Part shown: positions 35,501-47,600 of the stretch, piece by piece
Layout of the letters: every line of letters begins with the position of its first letter
Numbering within the stretch: the first letter of the stretch is position 1
Origin: Globodera rostochiensis
Lineage: Eukaryota > Nematoda > Chromadorea > Rhabditida > Heteroderidae
Assembly (NCBI GenBank): GCA_018350325.1
Contig: JAEVLN010000026.1
Coordinates: 186,001 to 250,000 of the forward strand
Reading direction: 5' to 3'
DNA: 64,000 nucleotides
Notes under the pieces: model-generated
Told to the model about the DNA's origin: nothing
The model's input: the letters and a program-made list of their open reading frames with translations, nothing else
Database searches by the model: none
Made by a program: the position numbers and the translations under genes

Positions 35501-35953
35501 CGAAAGCAAATGGTAAGAGCGATAGTCACCGAATATCAGCAAAGAAAAGCGCGCGCGTCCACCGAGCTCAAGCAGTAAATGTTCACCGGGTAAATGCGAC
35601 TCGACCAGTACAGGCACTTTGAAATATTTGATGAAGTTTTCGACTGATTTGTGCGTGGCCGAGTTCAGTTGGTCTGGTTGAAGCAGTAGCAGAATACGAC
35701 CCGCAGTTGAACCATTGTTAACTTTCAATGGCTTTTCGTTTCCGTTTGAATTTGAAAATGAATAAGCATCGGTAACAACTTTTTTCTTCGGACATTGATA
35801 GTCGGAAATAATTGTGCGTTTTGGTCGCGGAAGTGATAGGATTGACGACGTATTCCGCCATAAAAAGATGAAAAATACAGCCAGATAAACGAGCAGCCAG
35901 AAAAGAATAAAAATAAACATAATCAGCTTATTTCGCCGCATAGCAAAGCACAT
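32523..35953 (-). CDS. Heparan sulfate N-deacetylase/N-sulfotransferase (NDST)
   Basis: Golgi type II membrane enzyme that removes acetyl from, then sulfates, GlcNAc in heparan sulfate. The chosen start is [10 protein letters not shown] at 35953, followed by one membrane segment ([18 protein letters not shown]). The N-deacetylase half includes [72 protein letters not shown], the [13 protein letters not shown] block and [16 protein letters not shown]. The sulfotransferase half has the PAPS-binding GPQKTGTTAL across a splice junction, [43 protein letters not shown] and CLGRSKGR. It ends [10 protein letters not shown]. All blocks are in NDST order, over about a dozen exons. An alternative upstream start would translate satellite-like DNA and is rejected. 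Confidence 0.95.
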
Positions 35954-35967
35954 AGCTTCATATTTGC

Positions 35968-35980
35968 CTAAAAATATTAA
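35968..35980 (-). promoter_or_regulatory. Candidate trans-splice acceptor for NDST
   Basis: On the minus strand AATATTTTTAG ends about 14 bases before the chosen NDST ATG. It also separates the coding frame from upstream satellite-like sequence. Inference. Confidence 0.45.
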
Positions 35981-35994
35981 TAAATTGAAGTTTA

Positions 35995-36065
35995 AATCCG
36001 ACAATTTGGGGACGGGGTTAAATCGACAATTCGAGAACGGAGTCAAATCCGACAATTCGGGGCAC
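35995..36065. repeat. Three diverged copies of the 48-kb satellite monomer
   Basis: GACAATTTGGGGACGGGGTT, AAATCGACAATTCGAGAACG and AAATCCGACAATTCGGGG follow one another. They share the AAATCC-GACAATTCGGGGACGGGGTT core with the array at 48046-48772. Confidence 0.85.
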
Positions 36066-37123
36066 GGGATTTGGTCAAAAAACCAAAAGTTTAAATAAAT
36101 TATTCATTGAAGCGATAATTTGGAGTAATTGATTTCTTTGTTTGCTTATGATGTCTTGCCGACGGTTTTTCCCCTAAATCGCATTTGTATTGGACACTTT
36201 TCACACCCTTTTTAGTGTCCAAACATTGAATTGATTGGGGCCACACTTCATGTGTCATGTCAGGTTTGTTTTCCGTTTTCTTTGATCGTTTTTAGGAAGT
36301 ACAATATTTAAATATCTAATTTTTCGTTTCAATTTTTGAGGTGTTATGCCAACAATGGCGTTGGCTTGTCTGTCTTCTTTCTACGGCATGCCCTTTTTAA
36401 ATTTCATAAAAATCACACTGAAAACAAAATTTGGAGGAAATAAATAGGATTTGATAAGGCTCAGAAGGGCCATATGGTTTTGACGGGCAACAATGAACTT
36501 TATGTATTACAACTATTTTAGTTAACATTTGTGACGAAATCGACCTCCCGATCGCTGAGAATCGCCAATGATGCGACTAATTTTTGCGTTAGTCCCACCT
36601 ATCAATCGATCAAAAACGAAGCGTTTTTCAAAAACGTGAAAACATAAGCTCAACGAACTCCCAAGATACTACCACAAAACATGAATGATTACGGGGCCGG
36701 CACAAATTTCACAAACTCCAACTGTCGTTTTAGACGATAATTAGAAACATTAGCATAAGCTCTTGACTCCGGGTTACACATACCATCGGTCTGTGTTGTG
36801 CATCACTTTTAATTACACTGATTATGGGGGCTGGTTGTTCCTGAATTATCAAATTAGAAGAAAAATCCCAAAACTAAGGACGCTTATTGTCCAATATTTT
36901 GAATGTCGTATTAGACAAATGCGTAAGGAATGAGCATTAGCGCCAAAAAAACTTTAAATTGCATAATTTTATGCTCTTCCCTTGTCCATATTACACTTAT
37001 CTGTTAGGAATTCGAATTTTTGTTAAGTTTCGAAAGTTGTAAACTTTGAAAATTGAATTTTAGCTTTGCAATTTACATACATATAGCACCTTTTTGGTAT
37101 TCTTTACAACCGTTTTCCTCGAA

Positions 37124-40100
37124 ATGGAACTCGATAGCCAAGCGAAACAGCAGCAAACTGAGTGCAATGCTAATAAGGAGACTTCGGTCTCTTCCACGGA
37201 GCTTGGTGCTCCTCTGGCGGAGGCCATGCCGACGCTTGAGGCCACCAATGGTGGTGACGTGGGTTCAGTTGTTGTTGGTGTTGATGATGAGGGCTCTCTG
37301 AATGCGATGGTAACTGAACAAAGTGATGTCGCAACGCGACAAACTGCGCGCAGCGGCGGCGGCACGCCTAAGGGCAACTCGCTCGACCAGAGCGAGGACG
37401 AGTCCCAAGCGGAAGAGCTTGTGGTCAAGGAAGAATGCACCTTTCCACAAGATGAGTACATGGAAGATGAAGAGGTACCTTATCTGTTGTCTACGGCGGG
37501 CCAGGCCGATTAGTACCCCCCCCCTTTTTTAGCATTTAATGTGCCCTATTCTTTGTCAACTTCGACAAAGTTTTCCTCCTCACCCATTAAGTTCTTTCAA
37601 TTAAAGTATCGATTTGTTTACGTCCTCAATTCATGTGCTGATGAAAGACGTAGTGTTGGTCATTTCATTGGCTATTTGTCAGGCACAAAATTTGCTTTAT
37701 CATAGAGATGGCGCAAAGACCTTTCGAATGCCAAAAACTCCATTTGCTCCCGGAAACCCCCAGGCAATTTCTCGGATGAGTTTATCTTACCCCTTACCCA
37801 ATTAACTAGTTGGATGCTTATGTCCTAGGGGGTAGTGGATTTAGTTAATAATAGGACAATTGTCAACGAACTCCCCGAAGGGCAGCAGCGCTGAGCATTG
37901 ATGTTCCTTTTATCTTCCATCAAATATGAACGCTGTTTTGTATTTCACCCCTTTTCTATTCGAGATGTACTGCTTGAACATGCAAATTTGCCTTATTCTC
38001 TATTTGCACCAATTAGCGCTCATATTTCTCTAATCGATTTTTTGAAGCCTTTTTTTTTTTGTGGATTGTTCTAAATAACAATGTTTTTTAGTTGCAACTT
38101 GTCGATCAACACAATGCAGACAGTCACGAAGGCACTGCTGAACCGAAAGATGCGCCACAAAAAGTGGAGGAACAGCAAAACTCTGGGCCCAATGACGTCC
38201 CGAAACCAGAAAAGGTGGCGGAGGAAAAGATGGGCGAAAAGGAGGATCCGGCAAAGCATATTCAGGTTTACAAGGGAAGGGGGGGGGAGAAGCCAAAAAA
38301 AGTTGGTGTTCTTAGGGAGGATTCATTTTTGGGTTTTATAAACAATTTTTCGAAAACTTTTTAGTGTTGCGTTTTCCGTTTTGTCCATTTTGGTTAAGGT
38401 CCCATGATTCACTTTAAAGCAACAATTTTTGACATAAGCAAAATGACGCAACTTTGCTGTTTGCTTCTGTTTAATTTTTTTTTTTTGCATTTTTAGACGC
38501 CTGAAGAAATGAAGCGTCTGATCCTCTCCCAGGGACAGCTGAAACGGCTCCAATCACTCGACTTTGATCAGTTCCATGAAGCGGTTGTGGGCTTTTATGT
38601 TCGCGTCAACTATCAGGGATTGCCGTCCAAATTTTCTACAACAATTTTTGTACGATTTAAGAAGAAAAAAATATTGTCAAAAAAAGTTTCGCCTTTCTTG
38701 GCACTTCTTTTAGCATCTGGGTCAATGCTTTTCACGTATATGGGTCGACGATTTTCACGTGAATTTTTTGGTCTTTATCACCAAATCTCAATTTAACATT
38801 CACATATTTTATGATGAAAACCCAAAAAGGAGGGTTTTGAATCGGTTGAAATTTTTGAAAAAAAACAAATTATTTTTTTGAAAAGTAAAGGCTTCCCCCC
38901 CCCCTCCCCCCTTATAGTTTTGATGGCATAATCATATGGCTTTTTCCTCTTTTTGCACAGATTGACCAAATTGTTGATGTGCTGGAGGCCGAGTCGTTCC
39001 AGCATTTGTGGTTGAAGCGGCGGTTGCGCCTTCGCCGACTCGGCGACTATTCGCTGGACAAAGTGCTGCCGTCACAGAATGTGAAGAATGACCAGGACAT
39101 TGTCAGCTGGTTCAGCTTCATCGAGGCGAAGGTCCCTCTTTTCTTTTTTTTTGCAAAAAATTGCGATGTTTTTTCAAAATTTAGTCCAAAATAAAGGCAC
39201 AAATAAATGTTCTCAATTTTAGGAGGAAATTGCGCCGACAATTGGATTTGTTCATCAAAAAGAAAATGATTTGGCCCAGGCGTCCAAAATTCTTGATCAA
39301 ACAGAATCTGTCAGAAAGGAAGAAAAGGGTTTGTGAAATTTGAATTTGTTTTTTTTCCTTTTTGTGTTTATGAACATTTTTCTCGACAGTCGCGATCAAG
39401 AAGGACAATTTGATGCAAATCGCGCTGAGTCCGACAATGCTTCGCCTGTTGGCAAAGCTGGATTTTGAACGCTTCCGTGACACCGTCGTTGGCTGCTTTG
39501 TGTTCATGCCGTGCATCAGCAAAGACAAGGTTCTCGTTTTTGCTGTTTTTTTTTAAAATAATTTTGTTGTTGAAAATTTTAATTGTTTTCATTTTTACAG
39601 CCAACCGAATGCCAATACCACGTCATCGAAGTGAAGAATGTCATCCATGGTCCACGGGAGTACAAAGTGCGTGTTTGTGGTTGAACTAAATTTTTTTTGT
39701 TGTTGTTAAACTAATCATTTCTTTACAAACCCAGATTTACAAGAAGGGCGAATTGCAAGCGAAGATCAACTTCCAGCTCGTGTTTCCGTTGTACGGCAAG
39801 TACGCGCTCAACTGGATCCACACCTTCCACAAAATCAACGAGGAGGGCTTCAAACTTTGGCTGTCTGACATGCGACACTGGGTGGGCGCCACTCGATTTT
39901 TTAAAAATTAATTCTATTTTTAATTCATTATTTTAATCAGAAAGAAACGGTGCCAACACTTGAGCACATTAGGGACAAAGCTGCGCAACTGCAAATGGCA
40001 CTGTCCGATGCTGAGCGCGTGCCCGATTTGGAGGAGCAGGAGCGGGCACGTCAACGGGAGGAGGAACGCGCAAAGAGAGCCAAACTGCCGGCACAGGCAA

Positions 40101-42960
40101 AAACAATAACAACAACAAATTTGAGATCAAAAGTCATTAACCCAAATTTGTGTTCAGAATGCAAAGGATTTGGACGCGTGCACACTTTCGCGTCCGCAGT
40201 TGCTGAAGTTGGCCGCGCTCGTCGACCGGGACCAGTTTGCCAAGGCGATCACCGGCTGTTACATCCGGCTGAATGCCGGCGCTGCAAACCATTTTGAGGT
40301 AGGTGTGTTGGGTTGGGTTGGGTTGTGGGGTGTTTGTTTAATGAACACAAAATAATTTGATCAAAAAATCGAATTTTCTTCAGATTGATCAAATTGTGAA
40401 GGTGGAACCGGCGGTTCCGGCAACAACAACGACGACAACAACACCAACGGCCACCACCGATGAGGCAAGCAAAAAAATTGACAAGGCCGTGCTGGAGTTG
40501 AAAGTGACCGGCACCATCTCGTTGACCGCGCTCACCTACATTGCCAGCAACTTCAAGTTCACGGAGGACGAGTTTCGCAAGAGTTGGCTGGCTGAGACTA
40601 CCGAGGCAAGAATTTCTGAGAGAGAAAAAAAATTTTTTTGACCCGTTTTTCTTAAGGCAAACCCGTTGCCAACGATGGAGATGGTGCAACAGAAGCAGAA
40701 GGAATTGGAGGAGGCATTCCGTGTTGTGGCGTCAACTTCGAGCACGCCACAGAAAGTTGGTGTTTGTTTTTTTGTTTGTTTTGCATGCATTCCGTGTCTT
40801 TATGAAACTTCTTTCTTTTTTTTTGCTAACACAGAGTTCGTTGACAACCGCCGGTGTGGAGTTCAACAACAACAACAGAAATAATTTGTCGGGTCCCAAG
40901 GACACGCCGAGCACTGAAAGTGCAGTCACCACGTCGTCCTCGTCAATGACGACGGCGGATGAGAAGAAGGCGACGACGAGGAAGGGCAACGACGCTGGTG
41001 GTGGTGGCGGTGGCGTGACAGCAGCAGCAGCGGCGAATGAAGGTGGCGGCACGGCGGGGCCAAGCGGAGGCGGCGGCCCCAAAGGCCCGGTGGCAACAAA
41101 CGCCGAAGGCAACAAAACGGGAATCTTCAGTGTGCAGGTGCGGGACGGCCAACTGACGATGGTGGATGTGAGTTTTTTGTTCTCCCATTTTTTAATTTAA
41201 TTGCTTTTGTTTTTACGATATTATTTATTTTTATAGATGCGCAAGTTGTTGATTTCAATGTCAAAATTGTTGGAATTGATGACCATGGACAAGGACTCAC
41301 TAATTCGGGTAATTATAAAACATTCAATTTTTTTCTTTACCATTTTGGTGTTTTTTAAGGTGTTGCGTGGTTTCTACGCTCGAGTGGCTGCAAAACGAAC
41401 GGATAAAGTGAGTGATGTTGCTCATTTTTGTTTTTTATAATTTTGTAATTTATTTTTTTATTTTTTCTTTCAGTCGCAGGCCATGCAATTTTACATTGAT
41501 CAAATCAGCGGCGTCTCGTGGGGTGGCGAGCCGTACAAGTTCCGTAACAAGGTGGGGTCCCCCCTGTACTTCCTTTGCTTATTTAAAATTATATTCTTTT
41601 TGTGAAGGTTATGACGGACATTCGTCTCCACTTTCGGCACATGGGCGAGCGCACCCTCTACCAGTTACACCGCAACGAGGGCGTCCATCTGACGAACGAA
41701 TCATTTCAAATGTTCATCGACGACATGAAGCATTGGGTGAGTGTGTGGTGGGGAAGTGAATGATTGATTAATTAATTAAATTGTTGCAAAACATTAGCAA
41801 TAATAATAATAAAAATAAAATTCCAGAAGCATCAGCCGCCCACGCTGGCGTTCATTGAGAAGAAGATGCGCGAGTTTGCACAGGCACAACGCCGCGCTCG
41901 TTCGTTGTCCACCGCCGCATTTGGTAGCAGTCCACCGTCGCTTGCGCCCAGTCGACGGTCATTCGGCGAGTTGGTGAGTTGCTTTAAAAGCTTGATGGTA
42001 TTTTATTTATTTTTTAAATTTGCTCCATCGAATTGTTGTTTATAATGTACATTTTGCCAAACATTAAGCGAAATCAGCCGACGCCAATTGTTGCCCTCAC
42101 TGGATTTGAGCAAATCCACAATGTCATCCAGGTATGCTGGGGGCTGGGCTTTTGAAACGAAACAAAACAAATTAATTCAACACATTTTCTGATCAAATTT
42201 CATTTTATTTGTCAATTTTGCTGACTTTTAGCGGCAGGTCGCCTCGTCGGTGCTGACGACGCCGGGCATTGGCGGAAGGCCGCCAATTGCGTCAATCCTC
42301 GGGGGTGGCGGCACCGGTGGCGGTGTTGCTCCATTTCAATCGCCACCGCAGTACCAAACGATGCCGTGGCAGCAACAACAACAGCAGCAGCAGCCGGCGT
42401 CGCTTGGAAACGCAAATTTCATGGGCGGAAGCCGGGGCAGCGCTTCGTTGATGTCTGTCCCATCTCCGTATGTTCAGCAACAACAGCAGCAGCAGCATCA
42501 GCAACCCGTGGGCAAAGAGTCATGGCGCATTCAGCGACAGATGTATGGCGGTTTCCAGCATGGGGTAAGCGGCGATTAACCGTGTTGTGATTTTATCGTG
42601 AATGTACGCGTTCAACATCTTTGCCATTTGTTGAAGGATCGTGACGCTGGAAGCAGCGGTGGTGGCGGCTATGACATTCGCCGTGGAAGCAGCTATGAGG
42701 ACCAAATGGGTGGTGGCGGCGGCAATGGCTCTTATGGTGGAGGCCGTTCCGGTGGTGGGGGCGGCGGCAACCATGGCCATGGTCATCAGCAGGGCATGAT
42801 GATGCAGCAACAACAACAGCAGCAGCAACCGCCCCCGTTGGGCTCGTCGCTGGCTGCCGCTGGTCATTACAATACGTCCGGTTACGGGGGCGGACCGACG
42901 CCGCCGAAGCGTAACCGTTACGCATCGCCGCAACCGCCGCCCGTGGAGCGTTTCTTCTGA
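37124..42960 (+). CDS. Large protein with four tandem Plus3-like domains
   Basis: Roughly 1,100 residues in about 20 exons. Exons 1-2 (37124-37474, 38092-38265) encode an acidic, disordered N-terminus. Four related domains follow. Domain 1 (about 38497-39330) has LSQGQLKRLQSLDFDQFHEA, VVGFYVRV and IDQIVDV. Domain 2 (about 39391-40096) has LSPTMLRLLAKLDFERF, VVGCFVFM, YHVIEVKNV and MRHW-KETVPTLEHI. Domain 3 (about 40158-40755) has LSRPQLLKLAALVDRDQF, ITGCYIRL, IDQIVKV and NFKFTEDEFRKSW. Domain 4 (about 41237-41900) has MSKLLELMTMDKDSL, LRGFYARV, YIDQISGV, MFIDDMKHWKHQPPTLAFI. These match the Plus3 pattern of Rtf1 (LSR..L, V.GCFVR, Y....I.dV, EF..W). The C-terminus is Gln-, Gly- and Pro-rich, ending PPVERFF. 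Plus3 domains bind phosphorylated Spt5 or nucleic acid, so a transcription or chromatin role is inferred. Rtf1 itself has one Plus3; this is not Rtf1. Confidence 0.85.
37475..38091 (+). other. Long first intron of the Plus3 gene
   Basis: 617-base intron between GAAGAG|GT and TTTTTTAG|TTG, phase 0. A short open frame inside (37614-37805) has no similarity and is taken as chance. Nothing else was seen. Confidence 0.6.
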
Positions 42961-44657
42961 GCCCGATGTGTTGCTGAGACTGACTGTTCATGATGTGTTT
43001 TTGCTTGGTTGATCAATGTGTGTGTGTTTTTTAATATGCGTGAACGATCAATTTTCCATACATTGATGATTTCAACCACATTTTTTGATCTTCACAGATG
43101 ACCACATTATTTGATTATGCATGATAAACCCCTACAACACTTACAAAAATTTTCAAACCCCTTAGTCCACAGGGCGCACAAACGCGAAACACGAGTACGA
43201 ATTCGTGTCAGTAAAATTAATTAAAATATTATATTGTATATAGAAATTAGATTTAATTTATTATTGGCAATGGTTGTTCAGTAAAACAAAATTTATTGGA
43301 AAGTTGGTGGGGGGGGGGGGGGGAGGGAGTTGAGTTGTTGTGCATGCACGGATGCAGCAGCACAGTGGGGTCGCCGCTACAAAATTTCGCAATTGCAAGC
43401 GTCCCAATAAAAAACTTGCCGAAAACGGCACTCAGCAGCTGCGCGAGCGCGCGCGCATCCGTGCTGCAATCAAAAAGCATTGTCAGTCGGTCAGTGTACC
43501 CAAATGAGGAGAGAGCACAAAAAGAAGAAACGGTTGAGAATTGATTTGGCATGGGGGAGGGGAAGTAGTAGAAGATGAACCAAAACAAAAGAAGCATTGA
43601 CTGACGACGTTCATTAATTGGGGGCGTGGTGGGTGAGGAATGCACATGCACATGGTGTTGGTTTGGTTGGTTGTTCCTTGGGGGGGGGGGGATTTTTTGG
43701 ATGTAGGCAGGCCAGGCAAGGGTTTGGAGTTGGGAAAATTCCAAAAAATTCCCAATATTACTATGGAAATGCAAAAAATGGACGACCTGAAAAGGCAAAA
43801 AGGCACAACAGCAAGAAAAAAAAGAGAATTATTGTTATGAAAAATTGACACAAAAATCATTTAAACATTTTTAAAGTGGGTGTTTTTATCCGGGAACCGC
43901 TGGGTTTGTATCCAAAAAATGAAGGAAATTCCAATTTTTGTGCCACAAATGACCGGCAAATCCGGCATTTTTTGTTCTCATATTCTCAAAAATATAATGC
44001 GAATTGTGCGAACACACAAAAATGAATGAATGAATTATTCGATGATTATGCACTCTAATTTGAGTCAAAAATGGAAAATGGACGACGACAATTCAATAAA
44101 GCTCTCATTATGCTTATGAATGTTGCACGGCGGTGAAATTTGAAAGTGTCTCTGGGGGACAGACAACAAATTGGGTGAGGGGGGGGGGGTAACAGAACGC
44201 GTACGGCACGTGCCGTTTGGACAAACCGCCGTCGTCGTCGCCGCCCGCTATTTTTGGGTGTCCCCCAAAGTTGAGCGTAAAAGTATTTTAATCAAAAAGC
44301 AATCAAAAAATAAAAACGAAAGAAAGATTGTTCAGCATACTGATTGCTTGATCAATGTGCTTCACCCTGTTGCTTTTGAAATTTGATGGCACTTAATTTG
44401 TTTGGTTTAATAATTTTTGAGTCGATTTGGGGGCGCCATTACGACGACGGGGGCACAAAACGCCATGCCGGAAGAACAGATAATATGCTGCGATTCAATT
44501 TGAATGGAAAAAAGAGGAAAATGGTGAATTAAAGCATTCATCGCTGGGGGGGGGAATGGAATGTCTTTGAATGGATGGAAAGGTCCGTCGTGTCCACAAA
44601 ATGTGTTTATTGCTTCAGCAGTTGAGGGGAAGGCTTCTTCAACACGTTCGTTCAAGT
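42961..44657. other. Convergent intergenic region (Plus3 gene / GATA gene)
   Basis: 3' flanks of both genes. It holds poly-G runs near 43310, 43681 and 44181. A 181-codon minus-strand frame at 43253-43798 shows no domain and is low-complexity at both ends. No gene is supported. Confidence 0.5.
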
Positions 44658-47600
44658 TCATTGGCTGTGCTGCTCCAAAAGTCCGTTCAGCAGTTGCGAT
44701 TGTGCCAAAACGTCGGCCATTGTGGTGGTGGGCACAAGTGATTTGCCGAGCTGAAATTTGAATAAAATAGTCTCTCTGATCGCGGCACCAAATCAAAAGT
44801 TGTTGGATTTCATCCAAATGATCATCCCCAAACGAACGATAGATACACAGGGACTGACTGGCCTTGTGATTTGATCAGATTCAATCAATAATTGAGCATC
44901 AGATCTGGTCGATCAAAATCAATCAATAATTGAGCATCAGGTCTGATCGATCAGAATCAATCAATAATTGAGCATCAGGTCTGATCAATCCTTGACCGGG
45001 TATCCACTGTATCCGTTGTAAACTAATGCCCGACAAATCAAATTTTCCGGACCCAAATATTTCACCATCTTCGGGACCCCAAACAATGTAAACAAACACC
45101 AATTGAGTAAAAGATAGGCAAAATGGTAAACCCCGGCGGGTGGGGCTCGAACCCAAGACTTTCAACCGCCTTCTCCACTGAGCTACCGGGATTCACCTGC
45201 TGACGGTGCAGGGACGGCTCGGGCCTGCTCCCGCCGCCACCATTGGGTGTGTTCAGCTCACTGCCTCCTCCGCCTGCCAGCTGTTGTTGTTGCTGCTCCA
45301 GCGCGGCTAACACCTTTATTTAAATTACCTAATTAGTCGTCTTTAACAAAAAAATAAAAAGAATTTTGAGTTATTTTCCAACAATTAGCCCCCCCCCCCC
45401 TCCAAAAAAGCCTCACCAGTGCCGCGGTAGCCGGCGACGAATTGGCAGCCGCTGCGTTGACCAGCAATTGCAATTGTTGCTGATCCTGATGATGCAGCAA
45501 CTGGTGGTTGTTGTTGTTGTTGTACTTCAGCTCGTGCGGGTCCTGCTCCGTCTCCTCCTTCAGGTCGAGGCCCATCATCAGCAGACGATGCTGTTGTTGC
45601 TGCTCCTTCTCTTGCTGGTGCTGCTTCCGGCGGAATCGTTGCTGAATGAAATCCTTTCGCATGTGAACGGGCCGATTCGTCTGAAAAAGCATTTAAAAAA
45701 TAAATAATTTTTGAAATTTCTCAATTTTCAGAATTACCCTGTGCAGTCTGTAGTAAAGGCCACACGCGTTGCACACCAATTTCTGAATAAATTTGAATTT
45801 TAAAAAAAGAATATAAAAAAGTGCTCACCCCCGTGGCATCTCGACGCCATGCCGTCGTCTTTGTTGTGCTGCAGTTGTTGCAGCGTGACACGGACGGGGA
45901 CAGGCAGCCGCTCTCGCTGTCATAGTCCTGCAAAAGCGGAATTGATCATGTTAGGTTTGGTTAGAGTTCAAGAAGTACACAGGACCCGGAAAACCGACAT
46001 GTTAGGTGTGGCCCGGGGAGTTCAAGGAGTACACAAGACCCGGAAAACCGAACCCGAAAATTCAAATGCCAGATATCGCTCCAAAATCACTGTGTGTTTT
46101 ACCTGTTGGTTTTCGCGTGAACATGGCGGGCTTGTCTCCATGACGTGCTGTTGTTGATCACTGTCCAGCTTGATGCTGTTGTTGTTGTTGTTGTTGTTGT
46201 TGTGTTGCTTGAGCAGCTGGAAGTCCTCGCCAAAAAACATGCTGGGCGGACTGGCATTTGTGCCGTCATTGTTGTTACTATTGTTACTGTTCAGCAGCAT
46301 CGGCTGTGCCATGGAGGACAAATTGGGTGAGGTCGACAAGTTCGGTGTGTTGGTTGTGTTGCTGTTGCCATTCAACTCGGCACCGGTGGTGCCAATGTCG
46401 TTGGAGCCAAGTTGATGCTGCAGAAGCATGGAATACAGCGCGGCCGCTGAATTTGAAGCGGACGACGACGAGACGGACGACGAGGCGGAGGAGGCAGACG
46501 TGACGCACACCGGAACACTGGTGGCCAAACTGACGGATGGCACAATGCCAAACAGGTTGGCCAACAGCAGCTCATCCGACGTGGTCGGCAACGGCTCAAC
46601 CTGTTGGGCATGCGCAACATGCCGATGCTTTTGCTGTTGTTGCTGTGCCGACTGGACATTGTTGTTGCTGTTGTTGGTGAACCGAGTCGGCTTCCTCTTT
46701 CTGCTGCCCACTGCTGTTGTCGCCGACGATGCTGTCACCGATGGCATTGACGTTCCGGCACCAATGCCGCCGCCGCTGTTGTCCATGTTGTGCTGCTGAT
46801 ACTGCTCGACGCCGCCGCCGACAATGATCTCCTCCTTTACAACTACACCTTGCGGGGACGGCGTCACTGCGGACAGCGGCGATGTGCGCCGTCCGTTTGA
46901 TGCCGTGTCATTCCATGCGGGGAAACTGAAACGGATGAGTTCACGTTCAGAATCCGCGAAATTCAAGTTAAAGCCGGGCACAAGTTCACACTCAAAATGA
47001 TCGGATTCGATTGAAGAAGTCTTCCGATCAGATCAAGACCATCAAATGCTCTCTGCTACTCCTCCTTCCCCATTCACCTCGTCCTTTCCGACATGGGCTG
47101 CTGCTTCATGCCCAACTTGTTGTTGTTGTTGGACTGTCGTCCATCCGTCGTCGTCATGTGCTGCTGCTGTTGCTCCTCCTCGACATCGCCCAGTTCAGTT
47201 GCCGCCGCCACTTTTGTCTTGTCGTCCTCATGAGCCGTCGCGCTCCGTTGGCATGCCATGGCCGACTCGACGCGTGCCATTTGCTCCGCCAGCCTGTCCA
47301 ATTTGCCGTTCAGCTGCGCAACGGCATGGCGCATGTCTGTGTATTCTAAAATTTGGCAAAAATTTCTCATTTTTGGCCTGAAAGCAATCTGGAATCTGAT
47401 TCCGGTGATCGATGCCCAGAACTAGGGTTGTCCCCGTCCCCGGGGGTCGGGAAAGTCGGAGTTGGCCATGTTGGGGGGGGGGAAGTCGGGGACGTCCAAA
47501 TTGTCGGGATCGGGTTTGGGGCCGTCCAAAGTGTCGGGATCAGGATTTGGGACCAACCCTGCACAAAACTCGAAACGTGCCGGAGAAACGATCAACAACT

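Larger units (their letters stand above)
35954..37123. other. Divergent intergenic region (NDST / Plus3 gene)
   Basis: Presumed promoter region for both genes. 35990-36065 contains three copies of the GGGTTAAATCGACAATTCG-like unit that forms the satellite at 48 kb. The rest is AT-rich unique DNA with no supportable exon. Confidence 0.5.

Noticed and set aside
35954..36055. N-terminal extension of NDST reading MSDLTPFSNC
   Set aside because: It translates the dispersed satellite monomer and is separated from the conserved protein by a TTTTTAG splice site.
43253..43798. 181-codon minus-strand frame with a hydrophobic middle
   Set aside because: No family similarity, poly-G/Pro runs inside, no splice-consistent partners, and it lies between two convergent 3' ends.
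45129..45194. A functional tRNA gene
   Set aside because: Acceptor-like ends and Pol III boxes are present, but the anticodon arm is not formed and the length is short.
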